DNA from: Micromonospora sp. NBC_00389
GTDB lineage: Bacteria; Actinomycetota; Actinomycetes; Mycobacteriales; Micromonosporaceae
Reading direction: 5' to 3'
Assembly (NCBI RefSeq): GCF_036059255.1
Contig: NZ_CP107947.1
Coordinates: 7,626,001 to 7,690,000 of the forward strand
Length of the DNA: 64,000 nucleotides
This document shows, piece after piece, positions 16,472 through 23,611 of this stretch (position 1 is the first letter of the stretch; each line of letters begins with the position of its first letter). Below the pieces are notes generated by a model. The model was not told the origin of the DNA, made no database searches, and was given only the letters and a program-made list of their open reading frames with translations. The position numbers were made by a program, and so were the translations under genes.

Positions 16472-17389
16472 GTGGGCGCAGGTCATGACCACCACCATGC
16501 GTCGGTCGCCAACGCCGCGCACCAGCACCGGGGCCGACTCTGGACGGCGTTCGGGCTGCTCGCCGCCCTGATGGTGGTCGAAGCGGTGGCCGCCTTCCAC
16601 ACCGGCTCACTGGCCCTGCTCTCCGACGCCGGGCACATGTTCACCGACGTGCTCGGCATCGGGATGGCGCTCGCCGCGATCACCGCCACCCAGCGAACCA
16701 CGGGCGACCCGCAGCGCACCTTCGGGCTCTACCGGCTCGAGGTGCTCGCCGCACTGGCCAACGCCGTCCTGCTCTCCGGCGTGGCGGTCTACGTGGTGAT
16801 CGAGGCGATCGGCCGGTTCGGCGACCCGCACGAGGTGCTGGCCGGCCCGATGCTCGCGGTGGCCACGCTCGGCCTGCTCGCCAATCTGGCCGCCTTCGCC
16901 CTGCTCCGCTCGGGTGCCCGGGAGAGCATCAACCTCCAGGGCGCCTACCTGGAGGTGCTCGGCGACCTGCTCGGCTCGCTCGGCGTGATCGGCGCGGCGC
17001 TGCTCATCCAGGTCACGGACTGGTGGTGGGCCGACCCGCTCGTCGCGGTCGCCATCGGCGTGTTCATCCTGCCGCGCACCTGGCGGCTGGGGCGGGCCGC
17101 GGTCCGCATCCTGGTGCAGGCCGCCCCGGAACACCTCCAGGTGACCGCCGTGCACGACCGGCTGGCCGCGGTGCCCGGCGTGGTCGAGGTGCACGACCTG
17201 CACGTCTGGACGCTCACCTCGGGCATGGAGGTGGCCTCCGCACACCTGACGATGGCGCCCGACGCGGAGGTCGGCGCGGTGCTCACCGCGGCGCGTACCG
17301 CCCTGCACGAAGACTTCCGGATCGAGCACGCGACGTTGCAGATCGAGCCCGGCGCCGCCCCTGGGGCCTGCGGTTCGATCCGGTGGTAA
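16472..17389 (+). CDS. Cation diffusion facilitator, zinc/divalent metal exporter
   Basis: 305 residues with a His-rich N-terminus (GAGHDHHH), about six membrane segments and a cytoplasmic C-terminal domain. The transport-site motif is in the second helix (LLSDAGHMFTD, His55 and Asp59) with a partner in the fifth (LEVLGDLLGS). This is the CzcD/ZitB-like group that exports Zn2+, Cd2+ or Co2+ by proton antiport. GTG at 16472 is chosen because GGAGGG lies just upstream; an in-frame GTG at 16424 lies within the palindromic site. No regulator gene is adjacent, so control would come from a distant repressor. Confidence 0.9.
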   Translation: MGAGHDHHHASVANAAHQHRGRLWTAFGLLAALMVVEAVAAFHTGSLALLSDAGHMFTDVLGIGMALAAITATQRTTGDPQRTFGLYRLEVLAALANAVLLSGVAVYVVIEAIGRFGDPHEVLAGPMLAVATLGLLANLAAFALLRSGARESINLQGAYLEVLGDLLGSLGVIGAALLIQVTDWWWADPLVAVAIGVFILPRTWRLGRAAVRILVQAAPEHLQVTAVHDRLAAVPGVVEVHDLHVWTLTSGMEVASAHLTMAPDAEVGAVLTAARTALHEDFRIEHATLQIEPGAAPGACGSIRW

Positions 17390-17537
17390 CGCCTTTTTCT
17401 GGAGCTTTCCTCAACTTCGCCCGAATTTACCGTGACGACGCACGCACCGTCCGTCACATCGGCTGCATCAGTCCCACCGGCCCCGGTAGGCTCGGTCCCG
17501 GCCTCCACCCAGCGGCGCCCTAACGGCGCCGGTGGCG

Positions 17538-17650
17538 GCCGCCGCCTAATCGCCCGAGCGGGCGAACCGGGGAACCATGTTCCTGGGGTGCATCCGCGTC
17601 AGCGGTAGGGATCTTCCGTCCCGAACCCGTCAGCTAACCCGGTCGGCGGC
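17538..17650 (+). ncRNA. Cyclic di-AMP (ydaO/yuaA-type) riboswitch
   Basis: Conserved ydaO elements occur in order: an outer stem GCCGCC...GGCGGC (left near 17538-17546, right 17645-17650), GAACCGGGGAACC (17564-17576), TGGGGTGCATCC (17584-17595), TAGGG (17606-17610), TCCCGAACCC (17619-17628) and GTCAGCTAACC (17629-17639). In actinomycetes this class sits upstream of cell-wall hydrolase and resuscitation genes and usually turns expression off when c-di-AMP binds. Here it lies 20 bases before a secreted cell-wall-type protein. CCGTCAG at 17627-17633 inside the aptamer is fully complementary to CTGACGG at 17650-17656, directly before the ribosome site, giving a possible switching helix. Confidence 0.88.
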
Positions 17651-17669
17651 TGACGGAAGGACATGCGTA

Positions 17670-18734
17670 GTGGCACCAGCACGACCGCCCGCCGCCCGAT
17701 TGGCGGCCCTGATCGTCGCGATGCTCGCCCTCGGCGTCGCACTCCCGGCCGGCGCCGCCTCGGCCGCTCCCCAGACCGCCCTGCGGGCCGCCGCGGCACC
17801 CGACGGCGACGAGGAGGGTGGCACCCCGGCGCTGCGGGCCCAACTGGAGGCGGCCAGCAAGGGCTACCTGGACGCGAAGCGCGCCCTGGACACCTCCGTC
17901 CAGCGGCAGCAGCAGCTCACCACCCAACTGAAGACCACCGAGACCGAGCTGACCGAACGCAGCGGCAAGGTCGGCGAGATCGCCGGGGTGGCCTACCGCA
18001 CCGGCCGGCTCGGCACGATGTCGGCCTTGCTCAACAGCAACACCCCGGAGGGCTTCATGGACCGGGCCGCCGCGCTGGACGCGGTCGCCGCCAACGAGGA
18101 CCGGGTGCTGCGCGAACTGCTCGCCACCAAGGACGAGGCCAACCGCACCCGGGTGGCCCTGGACGGCGAGATCCGCGAACAGCGCAAGCAGGTCACCGTG
18201 ATGGCCAAGCGCAAGGACCAGGCCGAACGGGCCCTGAAAGTGGCCACCACCAAGCCCCAGACCACGGCCGACAGCGGCTCCAACCGGGGCACCTCCGCCG
18301 CCAACGCCCAGGCCGCGCCGCGCAACTCCGACGGCTCCTGGCCGTCCGAGTCGTGCAGCGTCAACGACCCCACCCCGGCCACCGGCTGCATCACCCCGCG
18401 CACCCTGCACGCGCTCAACCAGGCCAAGGCCGCCGGCTTCACCCGGTACGTGTCCTGCCACCGCTCCGGCGGCTCCGGTGAACACCCGAAGGGCCGGGCC
18501 TGCGACTTCGCCGCGCAGACGAACGGCTTCGGCGGGGACGCCACCGGCGGCGACAAGACGTACGGCAACAACCTGGCCGCCTACTTCATCCGCAACGCCG
18601 ACCGGCTCGCCGTGCTGTACGTGATCTGGTACCGGCAGATCTGGCTGCCCAGCAGCGGGTGGAAGTCGTACAGCGGGGCGGGTGGCGACCCGTCCAGCGA
18701 CCACACCAACCACGTACACCTGTCGGTGTACTGA
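17670..18734 (+). CDS. Secreted coiled-coil protein with C-terminal peptidase-like domain, riboswitch-controlled
   Basis: 354 residues from a GTG preceded by GGAAGG. The signal peptide has a basic start, a hydrophobic stretch and an ALA-rich cleavage region near residue 33. A coiled coil (about 50-190) follows, then an Asn/Ala/Pro linker and a C-terminal domain (about 215-354) with SGEHPKGRACDFA and DHTNHVHLSVY. The His, Asp and HVH residues recall VanY/ARB_07466-type metallopeptidase folds, so a cell-wall hydrolase or envelope remodelling role is inferred. The c-di-AMP riboswitch just upstream supports a cell-wall function. An earlier ATG in the frame at 17577 lies inside the riboswitch and is rejected as the start. 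Confidence 0.85.
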   Translation: MAPARPPAARLAALIVAMLALGVALPAGAASAAPQTALRAAAAPDGDEEGGTPALRAQLEAASKGYLDAKRALDTSVQRQQQLTTQLKTTETELTERSGKVGEIAGVAYRTGRLGTMSALLNSNTPEGFMDRAAALDAVAANEDRVLRELLATKDEANRTRVALDGEIREQRKQVTVMAKRKDQAERALKVATTKPQTTADSGSNRGTSAANAQAAPRNSDGSWPSESCSVNDPTPATGCITPRTLHALNQAKAAGFTRYVSCHRSGGSGEHPKGRACDFAAQTNGFGGDATGGDKTYGNNLAAYFIRNADRLAVLYVIWYRQIWLPSSGWKSYSGAGGDPSSDHTNHVHLSVY

Positions 18735-18740
18735 CCCGAC

Positions 18741-18775
18741 CCGGCCGGCGCCCCGCTGAGCGGGGCGCCGGCCGG
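18741..18775 (+). terminator. Strong GC hairpin terminator
   Basis: Exact complementary arms 18741-18755 and 18761-18775 with the loop CTGAG; pairing could extend to 17 base pairs. It begins six bases after the cell-wall gene stop. No T-tract follows, as is usual in this GC-rich DNA. Confidence 0.85.
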
Positions 18776-18852
18776 AGTACGTCAGCGGGCGTACCCCGGA
18801 TGTCGCCGGCGGTCGGACGACCCCGGCCGGGTCCGGCGGCAGCATCGCTCGT

Positions 18853-19428
18853 ATGCGTCGACTACCGCCCACCGCCCGCAAGGCGCTGCTCACCCTGCAC
18901 CTGGTCACGTCGCTCGGCTGGCTCGGCACCGACCTGGTGCTGCTCACCCTCGGCGTCGCGGCGCTGCGCGGTGCCGACCCGGCCGTCGTCTACCCGGCCG
19001 CCGCGTTGGTCGGCACCGTGCTGTTCGCTCCGCTGAGCGTGCTGGTCTGGCTGGTCGGCGTGGCCAGCGCAGTGCTCACCCCGTGGGGCCTGCTGCGCTA
19101 CCGCTGGGTCCTGACCAAGCTGGTGATCACCACGGTGATGGTCGGCCTGGTGCTGTTCCTGCTCACCCCGAACCTGCGGCACGCCGGTGCGCTGGGCGTC
19201 GCCCTGCCCGCCCGGGATCGCGCCGACCTGGTGATCGCACCCGCGGTGTCGACCAGCCTGATGATCATTGCGACGGTGCTCTCCACGTACAAGCCGTGGG
19301 GGCGACGACCGGTCGCGCGGCCCACCGCCGCCGGCCGGACCGGCCGTGATCGGCAGGGCGCCGGGCCCGGCGCACGGCCCACCATCGAAGGCCGGGCCGC
19401 CCATGATCGCGCTACAACCAGGATGTAG
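18853..19428 (+). CDS. Small integral membrane protein, DUF2269-like
   Basis: 191 residues with about four membrane helices (LHLVTSLGWLGTDLVLLTLG, VLFAPLSVLVWLVGVAS, LVITTVMVGLVLFLL, VIAPAVSTSLMIIATVL), then a hydrophilic basic tail. The pattern resembles the DUF2269 group of predicted membrane proteins, of unknown function. The last nine or so codons run into the left arm of a long palindrome (19401-19480), so the C-terminal tail is encoded by repeat DNA and may have been longer or shorter before its insertion. Confidence 0.75.
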   Translation: MRRLPPTARKALLTLHLVTSLGWLGTDLVLLTLGVAALRGADPAVVYPAAALVGTVLFAPLSVLVWLVGVASAVLTPWGLLRYRWVLTKLVITTVMVGLVLFLLTPNLRHAGALGVALPARDRADLVIAPAVSTSLMIIATVLSTYKPWGRRPVARPTAAGRTGRDRQGAGPGARPTIEGRAAHDRATTRM

Positions 19429-19480
19429 TGGCCTCCAAGCCGAAGCAGGCCACTACATCCAGGATCGAGCGCGATCATGG
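19401..19480. repeat. Nested long palindrome at the 3' end of a gene
   Basis: Outer arms of 13 bases (19401-19413 and 19468-19480, CCATGATCGCGCT and its inverse) enclose inner arms of 14 bases (19421-19434 and 19447-19460, GGATGTAGTGGCCT and its inverse); both pairs are exact. The stop codon of the membrane protein lies inside the structure, and the convergent SRPBCC gene ends 61 bases beyond it. It could act as a two-way terminator or be a mobile palindromic element. Confidence 0.85.
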
Positions 19481-19540
19481 CGCGGGCGCGGGCGCGGGGC
19501 GCGGCGCGGGGCGCGGTGTGAGCGGGGGCGCGGGGTGGGG

Positions 19541-20008
19541 TCAGGTGGGGGGTGGGGGGTCGTCGGGGCGGTCCAGGGCCGCGCCGAGGCGGGTGGCCAG
19601 GGCCAGGTGGGCCGCGCGGGCCTGGCGGAACGCGTACCGAAACAACCGAGCTGGTGCGGTCAGGGTGATCTCGACATCGATCCGGACCAGGCCGTCCGGC
19701 TCGGCACGCAGCCGGGTGTGGTTGTGCACCGTGGTGGCCGGCCACTGGCGGGCCACCGTGACGATCTCGTCGTCCTCGCTGATCAGCACGTCCGCCTGGT
19801 AGGTGGTGCGAAAGTGCAGCGGGCCGGCCACCAGCCGGTCGCTGATCGCGTAGCTGGCCCGGGCACCGGGCCGTGGCGGCAGCCTGCGGACCCGGACGAT
19901 CAGCGGGTGCAGCTCGCCCTGCCGGGTCAGGTCGCTGAGCAACGCCGCCGCGTCAGAGGTTGAGGAGCGGGCCTGAACGGTGTAGCTGAAGGTATCGCTC
20001 CTGAGCAC
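19541..20008 (-). CDS. SRPBCC (START-like) superfamily protein
   Basis: 155 residues from a GTG with GGAGA five bases upstream; the earlier open frame is basic and Pro-rich and is not used. The sequence has the helix-grip pattern of polyketide-cyclase/dehydrase-type lipid-binding proteins: an N-terminal strand (DTFSYTVQARSST), a central set of strands (RTTYQADVLISEDDEIVTVA) and a long amphipathic C-terminal helix (LFRYAFRQARAAHLALATRL). Ligand and role are unknown. It reads toward the palindrome at 19401-19480 and is divergent from the pfkB-surE pair. Confidence 0.75.
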   Translation of the reverse strand: MLRSDTFSYTVQARSSTSDAAALLSDLTRQGELHPLIVRVRRLPPRPGARASYAISDRLVAGPLHFRTTYQADVLISEDDEIVTVARQWPATTVHNHTRLRAEPDGLVRIDVEITLTAPARLFRYAFRQARAAHLALATRLGAALDRPDDPPPPT

Positions 20009-20164
20009 ACCGTCTCCTGCCGTCGATGGTCGCCCGATCGTCCCGTACCCCGGTCGGGCTGGCAACGCCCGGAGGGACACCGGCCGATGCGATGCCGTTC
20101 GGGGCTTCCGTCGCACTAGGGTCGGTTAGCGAGTAATCACCGGCCGTGACGAGGGGCGGAAATC

Positions 20165-20185
20165 ATGAACGGCTACGACCGGTGA
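20165..20185 (+). CDS. Possible six-codon upstream ORF coupled to the sugar kinase
   Basis: ATG at 20165 follows GAGGGGCGGA with good spacing and encodes only MNGYDR before TGA. The stop overlaps the GTG at 20182 in a GTGA arrangement. The kinase has no convincing ribosome site of its own, so the mini-ORF could deliver ribosomes to it. It may be coincidence, as only six codons are involved. Confidence 0.3.
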   Translation: MNGYDR

Positions 20186-21159
20186 GCGGACACGTGATGG
20201 TCTTCGCGCCCACACCGCAGCTGACGGTGACCGTCGACCAGCCGAGCGACCATCCCGAGCTGCACCTGCACCCCGGCGGGCAGGGCGTCTGGCAGGCCCG
20301 CATGGTGATGTCGCTCGGCGTCGACGTGGTGCTCTGCGCCGCACTCGGCGGCGAGATCGGCCAGGTGTTGGAGCCACTGCTGGTCAGCGAGGGGGTGGAC
20401 CTCAAGGTGGTGGTCCGCGACTCCGGTAGCGGGGGGTACGTGCACGACCGTCGGGACGGGACCCGGCAGGAGATCGTCGACGTGCCCGGGCAGCCCCTGA
20501 GCCGGCACGAGCTCGACGAGCTGTACAACCTTGCCCTCGGCGAGGGCCTGCGGGCGTCGGTGAGCGTGCTCAGTGGCCCCAACGAGCCGTGGCTCGTCCC
20601 GGCCGATCTGTACCGGCGCTTCGCCGCCGACCTCGGCGCCAACGGCGGCCGGGTGGTGGTCGACCTCTCCGGCGATCACCTCGGCGCGGTGCTGGACAGC
20701 GGGGTGTTCTTCCTCAAGGTGAGCCACGAGGAACTGATCCGCGACGGCCGTGCTCGCAACGAGGACCGTACGGAGTTGAGCCGGGTGATGTACGACCTGC
20801 ACGCCTCCGGCGCCGAGACGGTGGTGGTGAGCCGGGCCGACGAGCCGGCGCTGGCGCTCATCGACGGGGAGCTGTTCGAGGTGGAGATGCCCCGGTTGGA
20901 GGCCGCCGACCCGCGTGGAGCGGGCGATTCGATGACCGCTGGGGTGGCCGCCGTGGTGGCCGGCGGCGGAGACATCCGGACCGCCATCCGCACCGGCGCT
21001 GCCGCTGGGGCGCTGAACGTGACCCGGCACGGCCTGGGCACCGGGCGGTTGGACTCGATCACGGGCCTGGTGGAGCGGGTGCGGCTGGTTCCGGCGGACA
21101 GCCGTCAGCAGGAGCGGACCACCCCCGACGAGCTGGCCGACCGGGCGGTCGAGCGATGA
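20182..21159 (+). CDS. PfkB-family carbohydrate kinase
   Basis: About 325 residues of the ribokinase/PfkB fold: the N-terminal substrate region (PGGQGVWQARMVMSLGVDV) and the C-terminal signature DPRGAGDSMTAGVAAV with the catalytic Asp in GAGDS. The N-terminal pattern TPQLTVTVDQP, then a HLHPGGQG-type loop, is nearest to 1-phosphofructokinase/tagatose-6-phosphate kinase-like members, but the sugar cannot be assigned. The start is uncertain (GTG 20146, GTG 20182 or ATG 20197). The stop overlaps the surE start, so the two are coupled. Confidence 0.85.
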   Translation: MSGHVMVFAPTPQLTVTVDQPSDHPELHLHPGGQGVWQARMVMSLGVDVVLCAALGGEIGQVLEPLLVSEGVDLKVVVRDSGSGGYVHDRRDGTRQEIVDVPGQPLSRHELDELYNLALGEGLRASVSVLSGPNEPWLVPADLYRRFAADLGANGGRVVVDLSGDHLGAVLDSGVFFLKVSHEELIRDGRARNEDRTELSRVMYDLHASGAETVVVSRADEPALALIDGELFEVEMPRLEAADPRGAGDSMTAGVAAVVAGGGDIRTAIRTGAAAGALNVTRHGLGTGRLDSITGLVERVRLVPADSRQQERTTPDELADRAVER

Positions 21160-21983
21160 CGCTGCGGGTGCTGGTCACCAACGACGACGGGATCGCCGCA
21201 CCGGGCATCCAGGCGCTGGCCTGGGCGGCGGCGCAGCGGGGCCTGGACGTGGTGGTGGCGGCGCCGCTGGAGGAGGCGAGTGGCACCAGCGCCGCGATGA
21301 GCGCCATGGAGCAGGACGGGCGGGTGGTGGTGCACGACCACCCGCTGCCGGAGCTGGCGGGTGTGCCCGCGTACGGGGTCGGCGGCTCCCCCGGCTTCAT
21401 CACGCTGATCGCGCTGCACGGCGCGTTCGGCCCGCCGCCGTCGGTGGTGCTCTCGGGCATCAACCGGGGCGCCAACGCCGGCCGCGCCGTGCTGCACTCC
21501 GGCACGGTGGGTGCCGCCTTCACCGCCGCCACGAACGGCTGCCGGGCGATGGCGGTCTCGCTGGACGTACTCTCCGCGGGCGAGGCGACGGCCGCCAGCG
21601 GTGGTGCCGCCGTGGACGCCGCCGCCCTGGTACGCGACGCCGAGCGGCACTGGAGCACCGCCGCGCGGGTCGCCCTGGACCTGCTCCCCCGGCTGACCGC
21701 CGCGCCGCTGGAGAGCGTGCTCAACGTCAACACCCCGGACCTGCCGCACGGGCGGCTGCGCGGGGTGCGCCGGGGCACGCTGGCCAGTTTCGGTCAGGTG
21801 CAGATGACGGTGGCCGAAGCCGGGCACGGCTTCGTCCGCACCTCACTGGAGGAGCCGGGGCAGGCCGCACAGCCCGGCACGGATGTGGCGCTGCTGGCCG
21901 CCGGGTACGCCTCGGTGACGGCCATCCGGGCGGTCACCGAGATGACCGACGTCGACCTGACCGGTCTGGAGAAACAGCCCTGA
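21156..21983 (+). CDS. surE: 5'/3'-nucleotidase SurE
   Basis: 275 residues. Removes phosphate from nucleoside 5'- and 3'-monophosphates in a metal-dependent way, a survival and salvage enzyme. The N-terminal metal site TNDDGI has Asp10 and Asp11; the second site is in SGINRGANAG, and HSGTVGAA follows as in the family. The ATG overlaps the kinase stop by four bases. The link to a PfkB kinase suggests a shared role in sugar-phosphate or nucleoside metabolism, which is inference only. Confidence 0.93.
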   Translation: MTLRVLVTNDDGIAAPGIQALAWAAAQRGLDVVVAAPLEEASGTSAAMSAMEQDGRVVVHDHPLPELAGVPAYGVGGSPGFITLIALHGAFGPPPSVVLSGINRGANAGRAVLHSGTVGAAFTAATNGCRAMAVSLDVLSAGEATAASGGAAVDAAALVRDAERHWSTAARVALDLLPRLTAAPLESVLNVNTPDLPHGRLRGVRRGTLASFGQVQMTVAEAGHGFVRTSLEEPGQAAQPGTDVALLAAGYASVTAIRAVTEMTDVDLTGLEKQP

Positions 21984-22023
21984 CGCGGGCGATGCCCCGG
22001 AGCTCGGGCACCGGGAGCGGCGC

Positions 22024-22386
22024 TCACGCGCCGGGGAGCACCTCGGGAGTGGCGGCGCCAGCGAAGTAGGGCTCCGGGGCGCCGAAGAGACCGAGCAGGC
22101 CGGTAACCCAGAGCTGCCGGTGCACGAACCGGCTCGGCTCGGTGACCACCAGCTTGACGCCGCTGACCTCGGCGGTCTGGAAGCCGGCGACCATCGCGCT
22201 GATGCCGACCGAGTCGATGAACGTAACCAGCCTCATGTTCAGCTCGATGCGGAGAGGGCGACCCTTGGCCAGCACCTCGGCGATCGCCTCGCGCACCTCG
22301 TACGCGGTATCGACGTCGATCTCGCCCCGCGGGGCGATCTCCACGACACCACCGGACAGAACCGACTTCACGATCGACAGGCTCAC
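22024..22386 (-). CDS. STAS-domain anti-anti-sigma factor
   Basis: 120 residues from a GTG with GGAGG six bases upstream. The STAS fold of SpoIIAA/RsbV-type proteins is seen: VVEIAPRGEIDVDTAYEV, and the phosphorylatable Ser59 in FIDSVGISAM. Such proteins bind a kinase-type anti-sigma factor when unphosphorylated and free the sigma factor. No anti-sigma kinase gene is nearby, so the partner is encoded elsewhere. It converges on surE with a 40-base gap. Confidence 0.88.
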   Translation of the reverse strand: MSLSIVKSVLSGGVVEIAPRGEIDVDTAYEVREAIAEVLAKGRPLRIELNMRLVTFIDSVGISAMVAGFQTAEVSGVKLVVTEPSRFVHRQLWVTGLLGLFGAPEPYFAGAATPEVLPGA

Positions 22387-22749
22387 GAGCACCTCCACCC
22401 GCCCGTCCCCCGGGCGCCTCATCAGTACGCGGGCCGCGACCGAGAGTATTCCTCCGACGGCCTCGGTCGCCACCCCTCGGGATGAGCAATTCGCGGATTC
22501 GAGCACATGAAGTCGCTCATCTCCACAATTTTTCGTTATCTGATCACTCGACGACCGGTCGGAGCCGACGCGTCGCCGGACCAGGGTAGCGGTCCCGGCC
22601 CGACACAGCCGACAACCGGCCTGCCGGCCGTGCCGGGCCCGTGTGACACCGGCGTGTCGTGCCTCGTCCATGCGACTCGGATCCGCCCTACGGTTGCCGA
22701 CGCCGCCTAGCATCGATCCGGACACCCGTCGCGACGGAGAGGATCATCG
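22387..22749. other. Divergent intergenic region, 363 bases, regulatory
   Basis: Lies between the STAS gene start (minus) and the small lipoprotein start (plus). It contains an AT-rich stretch around 22515-22545 (CACAATTTTTCGTTATCTGA), unusual for this genome and a likely promoter area for the STAS gene, and a -10-like TAGCAT at 22708-22713 before the lipoprotein. Open frames here lack ribosome sites. Confidence 0.45.
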
Positions 22750-22893
22750 ATGATCAAGAGACTGGCTGGGCTGGCCGGCGTCGGCGTCCTGCTCGCCCTC
22801 GTACTGGCCTGCGGTTTCGGTGGCGGAGGCGATGATGACGACGACGATGACGATGACTTCGCCCGAGGCGTCGCCGTGGTGGTGCTGCACTGA
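22750..22893 (+). CDS. Small poly-aspartate lipoprotein
   Basis: 47 codons, with GGAGAGG seven bases before the ATG. The product is a complete lipoprotein signal (MIKRLAGLAG, then a hydrophobic run to the lipobox LVLAC, Cys21), followed by GFGGGG, nine Asp in a row, and the tail FARGVAVVVLH. The mature lipid-anchored peptide would have only 27 residues, dominated by the acid run. Nothing like a catalytic domain is present. Metal or calcium binding at the cell surface is possible but untested. It is followed 136 bases later by another small membrane protein gene. Confidence 0.7.
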   Translation: MIKRLAGLAGVGVLLALVLACGFGGGGDDDDDDDDDFARGVAVVVLH

Positions 22894-23029
22894 GGCGGCC
22901 AGTGAGCTGTGCCGGCGCGTTTGCGCCCAGCCGGCACGGGGCACTGCCGGGTGAGCGAGCCGTGATGCGCTGGACAGACGCCGAAGTCCCACCTGGCCGG
23001 CGGCTCCGGCACCCGAGGAGGTAACCACG

Positions 23030-23437
23030 ATGTTCGGAACCAACCTGCTGGACCGCCGCAGCAAGCCGGAGCGGATCGCGGACCAGGCGTGGGAGCACCT
23101 GGTCTCCGCCGTCAGCTCCGCGGGAGACAGCGTACGGGACACCGCCCGCTCGGCCCGTCGCAGCAGCAGCGGCCTGGCCGACGAGGCGGGTGACCTGGTG
23201 GGCTCCGCCGCCGACGAGGCGCGGCGCCGGGCCTCGCTGGCCTTCGACGCGCTCGCCGGCCGCCAGCCGGCACTGCCCTGGACGCTGCTGATCGGCGCGG
23301 CGCTGGTCGGCGCGGCGGTTGGCTGGGCCGTCGGCTCCGCCGCCCGGGCCGCCGGCAGCCGGGACGACCGCGCGGTGGACGACGTCGAGTTCGTCGACGT
23401 CGACCGCCCCAACACCCCCATCGGCCTGGACGGCTGA
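23030..23437 (+). CDS. Small single-pass membrane protein with amphipathic helices
   Basis: 135 residues with a strong AGGAGGTAACC site. The N-terminal 75 residues are helical and charged (KPERIADQAWEHLVSAVSS, GLADEAGDLVGSAADEA), like YtxH/CsbD-type stress proteins. One membrane helix follows (LPWTLLIGAALVGAAVGWAV), then a short acidic tail with DDVEFVDVD. The function is unknown. Probably a membrane-associated structural or stress protein; no named domain recognised with certainty. Confidence 0.75.
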   Translation: MFGTNLLDRRSKPERIADQAWEHLVSAVSSAGDSVRDTARSARRSSSGLADEAGDLVGSAADEARRRASLAFDALAGRQPALPWTLLIGAALVGAAVGWAVGSAARAAGSRDDRAVDDVEFVDVDRPNTPIGLDG

Positions 23438-23452
23438 CCCACCACGCACGCC

Positions 23453-23489
23453 ATGGGCTCCGCTCGACCACCGGTCGAGCGGAGCCCAT
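23453..23489. terminator. Perfect 17-bp hairpin terminator
   Basis: Arms 23453-23469 and 23473-23489 are exact complements with the loop ACC, followed by TTCC. It sits 16 bases after the small membrane protein and before the convergent GH74 gene. Confidence 0.9.
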
Positions 23490-23611
23490 TTCCATTCCCA
23501 GCCCCGGCCGGGGTGGGGCCGATCCGCCGGGGCGCCGGATCCCTCAGGCAGCCCCGGCGGACCGGTGCAGGGGGTGATCCGGGCGCCGCCGACCGCGCCC
23601 GGACCACCCGG

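Noticed and set aside
17577..17669. Upstream ATG that would lengthen the cell-wall protein by 31 residues
   Set aside because: It lies inside the c-di-AMP riboswitch, has no ribosome site and would destroy the signal peptide pattern.
22024..22725. Longer form of the STAS protein starting near 22725
   Set aside because: The extra N-terminal 110 residues are not protein-like; GTG 22386 has GGAGG at the right distance and matches the STAS domain start.
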